A stretch of 64,000 nt of DNA from the NCBI RefSeq assembly GCF_001424345.1, contig NZ_LMPF01000021.1:532635-596634 (forward strand), in the 5' to 3' direction. Below, one piece after another: positions 8,075 through 15,629 of this stretch. A program made the position numbers and the translations under genes. Positions within the stretch are counted from its first letter, which is position 1. Each line of letters starts with the position of its first letter. The stretch comes from Burkholderia sp. Leaf177 (GTDB taxonomy: Bacteria > Pseudomonadota > Gammaproteobacteria > Burkholderiales > Burkholderiaceae). The notes beneath the pieces are model-generated. The model was not told the origin of the DNA. It did not search any database and was given only the letters and a program-made list of their open reading frames with translations.

Positions 8075-8992
8075 ATGAACCCCGCAGAAATCTTTGCTTT
8101 GTTGCCGGACATGGCCGTATTTGCGCGTGTCGTCGATTGCGGCAATTTTTCGGTTGCTGCGCGTCAGCTTGGCAGCACGCCTTCGACCGTAAGCCGTCAG
8201 ATCAAGCGCCTGGAAGAAGCGTTGGCCACGCGCCTGCTGGAACGGTCCACACGCAAGGTGCGGGTCACTGAATCAGGCGAACAGGTGGTTCGATATTGCC
8301 GCGATATTGTCAGCGCGGCGTCGGGCGCCGTGGATGCAGCGGGTTTGCTGGTTGGCCGGCCGCAAGGCAAGGTAAGCCTCAGCGCGCCGACTGCTTTTGC
8401 CAAAACGGTGATTCATCCACTCGTGCCGGAATTCTTGGCCACGTATGAGGATGTCGATTTGCAATTGCTGTACGTCGATCACGAGATCGATCCGCTACAT
8501 GACGATATCGACCTGGTGGTCCGGCTCACGGAGCAACCGCCGCCAGGTTTGGCGGGACGCCGGATCGGCTCCGTACGTTGGGTGATATGCGCATCGCCCG
8601 CTTATTTGAAGGCGCGCGGCACGCCCGTGCATCCGCGCGATCTGGCGCAGCATGATTGCCTTTATCTCGGCGAGACCGCCGATGACAACCGCTGGCGATT
8701 CCGGCGCGGCTCCGAAACGCAAACAGTAGAAGTTCACGGACGCTATATAGCGAATCATGCAGGCGCCCGGCTCGAGGCTGCGATGCAGGATTTCGGCATT
8801 GCCAATTTGCCTGAGTTCACCGCCGCGGATGCGCTGGCGCGAGGGGAACTGGTTCAGGTCCTCGATGACTGGACTTTGGCGGCGCAAGCTTACGTGGGCG
8901 CGGTGTGGCTGCTTTATCCGCCTAACCGTTTCTTGCCGCCGAAGGTCCGCGTGCTGATCGATTATCTGGTGGGAAAAGGTGTGGGAGCTTGA
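8075..8992 (+). CDS. LysR-type regulator (CrgA-like branch)
   Basis: This is a 305-residue LysR regulator. The helix-turn-helix is unusually clear (GNFSVAARQLGSTPSTVSRQ, then IKRLEEALATRLLERSTR). The effector domain has features common in the CrgA-like branch: GRPQGKVSLSAPTAFAK, HEIDPLHDDIDLVVRL and WVICASPAYLKARGTP. It lies divergent to the EamA exporter and 51-81 bases upstream of a class II aldolase gene on the same strand. It could control either one, and the divergent exporter is the more conventional target. Confidence 0.88.
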   Translation: MNPAEIFALLPDMAVFARVVDCGNFSVAARQLGSTPSTVSRQIKRLEEALATRLLERSTRKVRVTESGEQVVRYCRDIVSAASGAVDAAGLLVGRPQGKVSLSAPTAFAKTVIHPLVPEFLATYEDVDLQLLYVDHEIDPLHDDIDLVVRLTEQPPPGLAGRRIGSVRWVICASPAYLKARGTPVHPRDLAQHDCLYLGETADDNRWRFRRGSETQTVEVHGRYIANHAGARLEAAMQDFGIANLPEFTAADALARGELVQVLDDWTLAAQAYVGAVWLLYPPNRFLPPKVRVLIDYLVGKGVGA

Positions 8993-9043
8993 GTGAACTG
9001 TCGACAAGCCATGCACTAAAGCAATCGTTTCTCTTCTATATAC

Positions 9044-9862
9044 TTGAATCACCGACACTCCACCGCAATCATCATGGCTCATACGCTTTCACTCGGCGAA
9101 CAGCGCGCGTCGTCCAGTCGTGTACGGCTCGATTCCGATGCAATCATGCAGGCACGGATCGAACTCGCGGCGTGTTTCCAGCTTGCGGCACAGCGCGGAT
9201 TCGAAGAAGGCGTCTGCAATCATTTCTCGGCGGTCGTGCCAGGACATGACGAGTTGTTTTTCGTGAATCCCTACGGTTATGCGTTCGCGGAAATGACGGC
9301 GTCTCGCCTGCTTGTCTGCGATTTCGACGGGCATGTAATCGACGGTGAAGGCAAACCCGAAGCAACGGCATTTTTTATCCATGCGCGCTTGCATCGAGCA
9401 AAACCGCGTATCAAAGCCGCTTTTCATACGCATATGCCGAACGCGACTGCGCTATGCCTGCTCGAAGGGCCGCCGCTTCTCTGGCTGGGCCAAACCGCGT
9501 TGAAGTTCTATGGCCGTACCGCGGTGGACGAGGACTACAACGGCCTTGCGCTGGACGCGTCAGAAGGTGATCGCATTGCATCGGCAATGGGTGACGCCGA
9601 CGTGCTCTTTCTAAAGAACCACGGCGTGATGGTAGGCGGCGCAAGCATCGCTGAAGCTTGGGACGACCTCTATTATCTGGAGCGCGCGGCTGAAGTACAG
9701 CTCAAGGCCATGGCAAGCAACCGGCCGCTCAAGTCCATACCGCATGACGTGGCGCAGCGCGCTTATGAGCAGATGCGCCTTGGAGACGCCGAAAGCGCGC
9801 GTGCGCATCTGGACAGCGCACTGCGCATATTGCGAAGCGAAGGGAACGGATTCGAGCAATAG
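9044..9862 (+). CDS. Class II aldolase/adducin family protein
   Basis: This protein of about 260-272 residues has the class II aldolase/adducin fold. The zinc ligands are recognisable in AAFHTHMPNATAL and in LKNHGVMVGG, with an upstream glutamate in DGEGKPEATAFFIHARLH. Enzymes of this family cleave or epimerise sugar phosphates (fuculose-1-phosphate aldolase, ribulose-5-phosphate 4-epimerase), or act on other substrates. This branch with FLKNHGVMVGG is often annotated only at family level. It stands alone, with no kinase or isomerase beside it. The start is uncertain: ATG at 9044, or the second ATG at 9074 (MAHTLSLGEQ). Neither has a strong ribosome site. Confidence 0.82.
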   Translation: MNHRHSTAIIMAHTLSLGEQRASSSRVRLDSDAIMQARIELAACFQLAAQRGFEEGVCNHFSAVVPGHDELFFVNPYGYAFAEMTASRLLVCDFDGHVIDGEGKPEATAFFIHARLHRAKPRIKAAFHTHMPNATALCLLEGPPLLWLGQTALKFYGRTAVDEDYNGLALDASEGDRIASAMGDADVLFLKNHGVMVGGASIAEAWDDLYYLERAAEVQLKAMASNRPLKSIPHDVAQRAYEQMRLGDAESARAHLDSALRILRSEGNGFEQ

Positions 9863-9876
9863 GCTTTAGCGCGAGT

Positions 9877-9907
9877 GAAAGAAAATGGCGGGAGTCGCTG
9901 CCGCCAT
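9877..9907 (-). terminator. Intrinsic terminator of the fdh-HPP transcript
   Basis: Read on the minus strand, a 7-base perfect stem (ATGGCGG / CCGCCAT, 9-base loop) is followed by TTTTCTTT. It lies just beyond the HPP stop codon, where an intrinsic terminator is expected. Confidence 0.68.
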
Positions 9908-9915
9908 CGGTTGAA

Positions 9916-10422
9916 CTACAACCCCCTCTGGGGCCATCGGTGGCCACGCACAAAGTTGTTGAATACCAGTGCGATCACCAGAAGCAAACTAACACCGGCC
10001 AATACAGGAACGAAGAAAAATCCGGCCGATGCATTGCCGCTCAACATGATTACCAGCGGGTCGGCGCCCGCCGGCGGATGCACACAACGTCCAAGCTGCA
10101 TGAGTCCGATAGCAATGCCCACGGCCAGCGCCATCTGCCAAATTCCCGGCCCCGCTATCCAGAACATCGAAAGCCCGACGGCAGTGGAAAGCATATGCCC
10201 GAAGACAAGATTGCGCGGCTGGGCAAAGGCACTATCGGGCGCGCCGAAAAGCAAAACACTCGACGCACCGAACGGCGCAATCACCAGTGGACTGCTCGTT
10301 GCATGCCCGAGCCATGCAAGCAATCCAATTGCACACGTTCCGCCGATAAAACCGAATAGTGCCTGTTTGAAGTGGGTTGGATGATGAACGGCTGGCGCCG
10401 CTCTGACAGTCTGCTCGCTCAT
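9916..10422 (-). CDS. HPP-family integral membrane protein, possible small-anion transporter
   Basis: This 168-residue protein has four predicted membrane helices and the family's His-Pro-Pro signature in CVHPPAGADPLVIMLSG. The first half has LVIAPFGASSVLLFGAP, also typical. The start at MSEQTVRAAP is chosen over a long unlikely extension that would run back into the preceding gene. Some HPP proteins of cyanobacteria and plastids are nitrite transporters. Here the gene follows the NAD-dependent formate dehydrogenase by 58 bases on the same strand and ends at an intrinsic terminator, so the two are probably cotranscribed. Because formate and nitrite are similar small anions, formate uptake is a reasonable guess, but it is inference. 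Confidence 0.85.
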   Translation of the reverse strand: MSEQTVRAAPAVHHPTHFKQALFGFIGGTCAIGLLAWLGHATSSPLVIAPFGASSVLLFGAPDSAFAQPRNLVFGHMLSTAVGLSMFWIAGPGIWQMALAVGIAIGLMQLGRCVHPPAGADPLVIMLSGNASAGFFFVPVLAGVSLLLVIALVFNNFVRGHRWPQRGL

Positions 10423-10442
10423 GGGGTCTCGCTTCGTCGTCA

Positions 10443-10473
10443 GGCACGCCGGGCAGTGATTGCCTGGCGTGCC
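10443..10473. other. Strong intercistronic hairpin between fdh and the HPP gene
   Basis: A 13-base stem with one G-U type mismatch (GGCACGCCGGGCA / TGCCTGGCGTGCC, loop GTGAT) fills much of the 58-base gap between the two genes. No U-tract follows on the minus strand, so full termination is unlikely. Partial termination or protection of the upstream fdh mRNA would fit. Confidence 0.6.
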
Positions 10474-10480
10474 AGATACG

Positions 10481-11683
10481 TCAGGCCTTCTTGTAACGGG
10501 CCGCTTCTTCGGAGCCCTTCGTCGCATTGCCTGCGCTGTACGAATGAGCGCCCACGCCGGCGAGACGGCCGCCATCGACGATCAGATACTCGTCGCGAAT
10601 CGGTTCGTTGGCGAACCAGCATTCGAGGATCTCGCGCGTGCCTGCAGCGTAACGCGCTTGTGCCGAAAGCGTCGTGCCCGACGTATGTGGCGTCATGCCC
10701 TGGTTCGGCATGGTGCGCCACGGATGATCGGCCGGCGCCGGTTGCGGGAACCACACGTCGCCCGCGTAACCCGCAAGTTGACCGCTTTCCAGTGCGCGCA
10801 CAATGGCGTCGCGATCCACAATCTTGCCGCGTGCCGTGTTGATGATGTAGGCGCCGCGCTTCATCTTGTTGATCATCGCTTCGTCGAAGAGATGTTCCGT
10901 TTCCGGATGCAGCGGACAGTTGATGGTGACGATATCGCAGACCTTCGCCATGGACTCGGCCGTCGGGTGCCACGTAGCGCCCAGCTCGCGCTCGACGGCT
11001 TCCGGCAAACGATGACGGTCCGTGTAATGCAGCTTGACGTCGAACGGCTTGAGGCGACGCAGCACGGCTGCCCCAATGCGGCCGGCCGCGACCGTACCCA
11101 CGTTCATGCCTTCCAGGTCGTATGCACGCGACACGCAATCCGCAATATTCCAGCCGCCTTTCTTGACCCATTCATGCGACGGCAGGTAGTTACGAACTTG
11201 CGACAGGATCATCATTACGACATGCTCGGCAACGCTGATGCTGTTGCAGAACGTCACTTCGGCGACGGTAATGCCACGGTCGATTGCCGCTTGCAAATCG
11301 ACATGATCCGAACCAATACCGGCGGTCAGCGCAAGCTTCAACTTCGGCGCCTTCGCAATGCGTTCGGCCGTCAAATACGCGGGCCAGAACGGCTGGGAGA
11401 TAACAATTTCGGCATCCTCAAGTTCACGCTCGAACGTGGTGTTCGGGCCGTCCTTGTCCGACGTGACAACCAGTGTGTGACCTTGCGATTCGAGAAACTT
11501 GCGCAGGCCCAGCTCGCCAGACACGCTACCCAGCAATTGACCCGGCTTGAAATCGATTGCCTTGGGCGTCGGCGCGCTTTGGCCGTCGTGGTACTTCGTG
11601 ATATTGGGTACGTCGTCGCGCGCATACTTCTTCGGCATGCCATCAACGGGATCATCGTATAAAACGCAAAGAACCTTGGCCAT
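10481..11683 (-). CDS. fdh: NAD-dependent formate dehydrogenase (metal-free, single subunit)
   Basis: This 400-residue D-2-hydroxyacid dehydrogenase family enzyme is very like the well-studied Pseudomonas sp. 101 formate dehydrogenase, in length and across the whole chain. It oxidises formate to CO2 with reduction of NAD+ in the cytoplasm. Visible signatures: TVAAGRIGAAVLRRL (nucleotide fold), HYTDRHRLPE (Asp-Arg pair selecting NAD+), INTARGKIVDRDA with the catalytic arginine (about 284), TPHTSGTT with the catalytic histidine (about 332), and FCNSIS near the substrate site. The start at MAKVLCVLYDDPVDG matches the known N-terminus. A LysR gene lies upstream on the same strand and an HPP membrane protein gene downstream. 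Confidence 0.95.
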   Translation of the reverse strand: MAKVLCVLYDDPVDGMPKKYARDDVPNITKYHDGQSAPTPKAIDFKPGQLLGSVSGELGLRKFLESQGHTLVVTSDKDGPNTTFERELEDAEIVISQPFWPAYLTAERIAKAPKLKLALTAGIGSDHVDLQAAIDRGITVAEVTFCNSISVAEHVVMMILSQVRNYLPSHEWVKKGGWNIADCVSRAYDLEGMNVGTVAAGRIGAAVLRRLKPFDVKLHYTDRHRLPEAVERELGATWHPTAESMAKVCDIVTINCPLHPETEHLFDEAMINKMKRGAYIINTARGKIVDRDAIVRALESGQLAGYAGDVWFPQPAPADHPWRTMPNQGMTPHTSGTTLSAQARYAAGTREILECWFANEPIRDEYLIVDGGRLAGVGAHSYSAGNATKGSEEAARYKKA

Positions 11684-11825
11684 GATTGTCTCCACTCCAC
11701 TTTGATTTGATTAACACCGGCGCTTCTGGCGAAACGCGCCGCCTCGTCGAACATGAGGTTGGTACGTCGACAAGGTTCAGTGTCTACAAGTCGCGATAGC
11801 GGGTCCAATCGTTTGGATGGATCAC

Positions 11826-11846
11826 TTGATAAGCGTTCGTTATCAA
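11826..11846. promoter_or_regulatory. LysR-type operator upstream of fdh
   Basis: TTGATAA and TTATCAA form a perfect 7-base inverted repeat with a 7-base spacer. It contains the TTGAT-N11-ATCAA pattern characteristic of LysR recognition (T-N11-A). It lies in the 199-base region between the LysR stop and the fdh start, about 145 bases before the fdh start codon. The likely binder is the adjacent LysR protein. The repeat is seen; the binding is inferred. Confidence 0.6.
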
Positions 11847-11882
11847 CGCCTGCGAACGGACTGTAACGTTGATCGCAGAAGA

Positions 11883-12812
11883 TCAGACCGTCTGCGCGGC
11901 AGCGGGCATGAGTGCGTCGAAGTCGCGTTGAAGATCGAGTTGCTCGACTGAGCGCCACATGGCGGCAACAAGCGGCGGCAATGCATTGCGGCTACGCGCA
12001 ATCAGGCCGATACCGCGCGTCAACTCGGGCAGCAAGAGCGACGCACGCACCGCATTACTCGAAGGGAGCACGCTGAGCAGGCTATGAGGAAATACGCTGT
12101 AAAGGCCGGCGTGCTGGATGTGAGCGTAAAGAGAGAGCAGCGAATCAGTCTCCAACACTACGCGAGGCTGCACGTTCCCCCGCCGGAACGCCGCATTGAT
12201 CACCTGGCGATTCTGCATGGTCGACGTAAGCAGCCCCAGCGGCAATTCACCGACATCGCTCCACGACTGTATGGGCGCGCTAACGTCCTGCGCCGCGCTT
12301 GCGGGAGACAGCAGCATATAACGTTCGAGATAAAGCGGCAGCACGCTGAAACCGGCTTGCACCTGATCGTCGAGATAGGTCAGGCCAACGTCGAGTTCAT
12401 ACTCGTCGAGCTGACGAAGTATGGCGTCGGAACTCAGCGATCGAACCTCGTAGCGCATATCCGGATGCTCGCGCATGCACGGCGCAAGCATGCGAGCGGT
12501 GATCGGAATAATGGTCGGAATCGCCCCTATGCGCAGGGTCCCGATGAGTTTGACCTGCGCGGCGGAGGCATCGTGGCGCATGTTCTGAAGCGACGCCAGC
12601 GTTTGTCTCGCCCATCCGAGCACACGCTCGCCGTCTTCGGTGAAACCCACGAACCGCCGCGTGCGCTCGACAATGACAAGGCCCAGTTCTGTTTCGAGAG
12701 TGCGAATAGCCGATGACAACGCCGGCTGCGATACATGGCACACCTCCGCTGCCCGCGCGAAATGCTTCTCCCTTGCCAACGTGACGAGATACTCGAGCTG
12801 ACGAATGAACAT
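11883..12812 (-). CDS. LysR-type regulator, probable activator of fdh
   Basis: This 309-residue LysR protein has a clean helix-turn-helix (LAREKHFARAAEVCHVSQPA, then LSSAIRTLETELG). Its effector domain shows IGTLRIGAIPTIIPITARML and LEIERTR-type N-terminal features of the OxyR/CynR-like branch. It is encoded upstream of fdh on the same strand, with a 199-base gap that contains a T-N11-A palindrome, suggesting it activates fdh in response to formate or a C1 metabolite. The effector is inferred from context only. Confidence 0.87.
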   Translation of the reverse strand: MFIRQLEYLVTLAREKHFARAAEVCHVSQPALSSAIRTLETELGLVIVERTRRFVGFTEDGERVLGWARQTLASLQNMRHDASAAQVKLIGTLRIGAIPTIIPITARMLAPCMREHPDMRYEVRSLSSDAILRQLDEYELDVGLTYLDDQVQAGFSVLPLYLERYMLLSPASAAQDVSAPIQSWSDVGELPLGLLTSTMQNRQVINAAFRRGNVQPRVVLETDSLLSLYAHIQHAGLYSVFPHSLLSVLPSSNAVRASLLLPELTRGIGLIARSRNALPPLVAAMWRSVEQLDLQRDFDALMPAAAQTV

Positions 12813-13007
12813 CGCTTTCCTTGGTTGACTGTTATTCGTCGAGATCTTTCACATGTCCTTGCATCGACGTGGTTCAGACAAGCAGGTCCTCTTAGAAAGC
12901 GCCGGGATTGCCCGCCTTGTAGATGACGTGCGGAAAATCGCTGGCGTGGACTTGAGAACGAATATTTCGCCGACTGCTTCCTGCGCGCTATTAACCACAC
13001 CGACGCT

Positions 13008-13039
13008 CCATCGTTATATCCTGTTAAATATATCGATGG
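13008..13039. repeat. Long imperfect inverted repeat
   Basis: CCATCGTTATAT and ATATATCGATGG pair at 11 of 12 positions around an 8-base spacer. It is AT-rich against a GC-rich background. It lies between the LysR start (12812) and the response-regulator stop (13080). No U-tract follows on the minus strand. It may be an operator of the LysR gene or a 3' structure of the two-component transcript. Confidence 0.45.
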
Positions 13040-13079
13040 CCGAAAGGAAAGTCCACTATCGTCACAAATGAAGCTTGCC

Positions 13080-13730
13080 TCAAGCGCTGAAAAATTCCAC
13101 CGCGAACTTGATCAGTTCCGCTTGACCTTCAATATCCAGTTTGCGTTTGATCGACATCCGGTGTGTCTCCACCGTCCTGACCGACAACCCATGCAGCGTT
13201 GCAATCTGCTTGTTCGACAAACCGTTCGCAAGGTCGCGCAGCAACTCCTGCTCGCGCGGCGTCAGCTTCTCGATCTGGCGGTAGCCGCCACGGTCCCGCG
13301 CGGTGCTTCTGACGGTAACACTTGCGGCCTGTTTCAACTGTTCGTTGAAATAGGCGCCGCCGCCAAGAATGATGTGAATCGCTGCAATGATCTCGGTAGC
13401 CGGGGCGTCCTTTAGCACGTATCCGCTTGCGCCGGCCGCGCGCGCTTCGGCCATGTATTCGGCGTTGTTGTGCATCGATAAAACCAGTACGTGCATGGCG
13501 GGATGACGTTGCCGTATCTCGCGCGTGAGCGCCACGCCGCTGCCGCCCTTCATGCTGAGATCAGTCAACACGAGACGCGGCGCGACCCGCTCGATGACCC
13601 TGAGCGCCTCCGGCATGCTGCTCGCTTCGCCCACTACTCTGAAGCCGTCAATGGCGTCCAGACGAAGCCTGAGCCCGTCGCGCACGAGTTGATGGTCGTC
13701 GACCAGCAAGATGTCGATAGTGCCTGTCAT
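13080..13730 (-). CDS. NarL/FixJ-family response regulator (partner of the adjacent kinase)
   Basis: This 216-residue regulator has a receiver domain (ILLVDDHQLVRDGLRLRL acidic pocket, phosphoacceptor Asp in RLVLTDLSMKGGSG, Lys in SGYVLKDA) and a C-terminal LuxR-type helix-turn-helix (KLTPREQELLRDLANGLSNK, then VRTVETHRMSIKRKLDI). The start is placed at MTGTIDILLVDDH because its ATG overlaps the kinase stop codon by 4 bases (ATGA). It is phosphorylated by the kinase encoded just upstream. The divergent neighbour is mctP, whose expression in related bacteria depends on such a two-component pair. Confidence 0.9.
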   Translation of the reverse strand: MTGTIDILLVDDHQLVRDGLRLRLDAIDGFRVVGEASSMPEALRVIERVAPRLVLTDLSMKGGSGVALTREIRQRHPAMHVLVLSMHNNAEYMAEARAAGASGYVLKDAPATEIIAAIHIILGGGAYFNEQLKQAASVTVRSTARDRGGYRQIEKLTPREQELLRDLANGLSNKQIATLHGLSVRTVETHRMSIKRKLDIEGQAELIKFAVEFFSA

Positions 13731-15142
13731 ATGCTCGAGTCGCTCAATGCGGTTGAAGGATAGTCGACCGGAATCGCTGCGGTCAGGCCGGTCCATCCCG
13801 GTCGCGATTCGATCGTGAAGGAACCGTTGAGCGACTCGACACGTTCACGCATGTTGCGCAGCCCGATGCCTTGGCGCGGGTCCGACTGGACCGCGCCGGA
13901 ACCAAACCCGATACCGTCATCGGTCACCGTCAATACAACGCGTCCCGTGGCGCAAGCCAGTGTTATCCGCGCGTTGGCCGCGTGCGCATGGCGCTGGATG
14001 TTGGTCAACGCTTCCTGCGCGACACGAAATAGCGCAGTGTTCACGGCGTCAGGCAAAGGTTGTGCGTCGCTCTTCGCGGCGTCGACCGTGACGTTCGTAT
14101 GCGGTGTATTGCCTGCTTCGTTGAATTCGAGCGCCAGTTGCCGCAAAGCGGCGCCCAGACCGAAATCGTCGAGCATGGCCGGACGCAGGTCGTGAGAGAT
14201 CTGCCGGATTTCCGCTAATGTCCGGTTGGTCTGCGCCAGCGCGTTATGTATGGGTGGTCCGCTAGGATCATCGCGGTTGGCATGAGCGGGCCTGAGCGCC
14301 AACGCCGACTCGAGCAGCAATTTAATGGAGACCAGCATCTGGCTAATGCCGTCGTGAAGTTCGCGCGACAGCCGGCCGCGTTCCGCCTCTTGCGACTCGA
14401 CCACCTGACGCGCCATGATCTTCAGTTGCGCGTCCGAACTGCGGTGATCGGTGACATTCATTGCAACGCCGCACGCGCCGATAAACCCCATGCCCAGCGC
14501 GCCGATCAATCCGATCAGGAACAGCGTGTGGCGTATGTTCGACGACGCCTGGCGCCCGGTTTGCGACAACGCCGTATTGACGTCGTCGAGATAAATACCG
14601 GTGCCGACCATCCACCCCCATCGCTCGAACGTCACCACGTAACCAAGCTTCGATTCCATTTTGTGAGTCGACGGACGTTCCCATAGATACTCGACAAAAC
14701 CGCCGCCGCTTTTTGCTTTCGCCAATAGAGACTGAATGGTAAGCGCGCCGTGCGGATCGTGCATGGACCACAGGTTCGTGCCTACGAGTTGCGCCAGACG
14801 CGGATGCATCAGCAAATTGCCTTGCAGGTCGTAGACGAAAAAATAGCCGTCGCTGCCAAACTCGAGTTTCGCTAATATAGCCAGCGCTTGAGCGCGCGTG
14901 GCGGCGTCGTCACGACCCGAGTTGTATAGCGGCGCAACCGCGCTTTCCGCAAGCGCGACGTAATTTTTAAGCTCGACTTCCTTGCTGCTGCGGTAAGCCG
15001 CTGCAATTTCGCGCTGCTCGGAATTCGATAAAGCCCTGGCCTGGAACGCCACGGCGACGGCAATCGTTGCCATTGCTCCGATGAATGGCAAGAGGGCGAG
15101 AATCAGCCATTTTCGCTTCATCCCGTGCAAAGAGAGTCGCAT
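13727..15142 (-). CDS. Cache-domain sensor histidine kinase (HisKA_3 type)
   Basis: This 471-residue inner-membrane kinase has a first membrane segment at about residues 10-32. The periplasmic part looks like a single Cache domain (FGSDGYFFVYDLQGNLLMHP; WGWMVGTGIYLDDV), and a second membrane segment lies at about 206-228. The kinase core is of the NarX/DegS class: phosphoacceptor His in SRELHDGISQMLVSIKLLL and ATPase motif VTDDGIGFGSG. Single-Cache domains commonly bind small carboxylates, which fits control of the divergent monocarboxylate permease. The response regulator is translationally coupled downstream. The ligand is inferred. Confidence 0.9.
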   Translation of the reverse strand: MRLSLHGMKRKWLILALLPFIGAMATIAVAVAFQARALSNSEQREIAAAYRSSKEVELKNYVALAESAVAPLYNSGRDDAATRAQALAILAKLEFGSDGYFFVYDLQGNLLMHPRLAQLVGTNLWSMHDPHGALTIQSLLAKAKSGGGFVEYLWERPSTHKMESKLGYVVTFERWGWMVGTGIYLDDVNTALSQTGRQASSNIRHTLFLIGLIGALGMGFIGACGVAMNVTDHRSSDAQLKIMARQVVESQEAERGRLSRELHDGISQMLVSIKLLLESALALRPAHANRDDPSGPPIHNALAQTNRTLAEIRQISHDLRPAMLDDFGLGAALRQLALEFNEAGNTPHTNVTVDAAKSDAQPLPDAVNTALFRVAQEALTNIQRHAHAANARITLACATGRVVLTVTDDGIGFGSGAVQSDPRQGIGLRNMRERVESLNGSFTIESRPGWTGLTAAIPVDYPSTALSDSSI

Positions 15143-15246
15143 TGAATTTTCCCGCTAGGACGCCGGACTTATTCAGGCGTTCGGCCATTTAGTCCCGGAT
15201 TGTGCCATCTCGCTGTTAGAAGAGCGCCTAAGATACTTGCGGCCTG

Positions 15247-15261
15247 CGTAGTATTACGTAG
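15247..15261. promoter_or_regulatory. Candidate response-regulator site 1 in the mct divergent region
   Basis: The 15-base near-palindrome CGTAGTATTACGTAG lies about 105 bases before the kinase start. An almost identical site in opposite orientation lies about 93 bases away. TAC/GTA-rich symmetrical sites are typical targets of NarL/FixJ-family regulators such as the one encoded here. Binding is inferred. Confidence 0.5.
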
Positions 15262-15339
15262 GGTGATTCCGCTCTTGACGCCCTAAGGACACGCGCGCCC
15301 CAAGCCTTGCAAGACCATGGCCGCCAATGGTCGACGCGT

Positions 15340-15354
15340 CTACGTATTACTACG
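15340..15354. promoter_or_regulatory. Candidate response-regulator site 2 in the mct divergent region
   Basis: CTACGTATTACTACG is the reverse complement of the site at 15247-15261 except for the central bases. It ends about 70 bases before the DUF3311/mctP operon start. The pair of inverted sites between the two-component genes and the transporter operon suggests one regulator acting on both promoters. Confidence 0.5.
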
Positions 15355-15425
15355 GAAGTCGACGCGGGAAATTGCGCCAATACTCCGGCTCCAGTTCGAA
15401 AAGAGACTGGTTCCAGGAGATATCC

Positions 15426-15629
15426 ATGAGTTCAGAAAGCGTTTCCCCCGGAAAACGCGCGGCCGGCCGGCTGTTGCTGTTGATCCCCTACGTCGCGTTA
15501 TTGTGGCTCCCCTTCTATAACGACGCGCGACCGTCGTTTGCCGGATTCCCCTTCTTCTATTGGTACCAGTTGCTGTGGGTGCCGCTGACGTCGCTGATCC
15601 TTTACGTCATCTACAAGTGGGTCCGATAA
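15426..15629 (+). CDS. DUF3311 small membrane protein, MctP partner
   Basis: This 67-residue protein has two predicted helices (LLLLIPYVALLWLPFYN and WYQLLWVPLTSLILYVIYK). The start at MSSESVSPGKR is supported by AGGAGA 6 bases upstream. Its stop codon overlaps the mctP start by one base (TAATG), so the two are translationally coupled. DUF3311 proteins regularly precede SSS-family permeases and are thought to be small accessory subunits, like the small membrane subunits of other sodium symporters. Its exact role is unknown. Confidence 0.88.
   Translation: MSSESVSPGKRAAGRLLLLIPYVALLWLPFYNDARPSFAGFPFFYWYQLLWVPLTSLILYVIYKWVR

Noticed and set aside
10460..11662. A 400-codon open frame antisense to formate dehydrogenase
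   Set aside because: It mirrors the codon structure of the real gene, is rich in Arg/His/Gln and has no family features.
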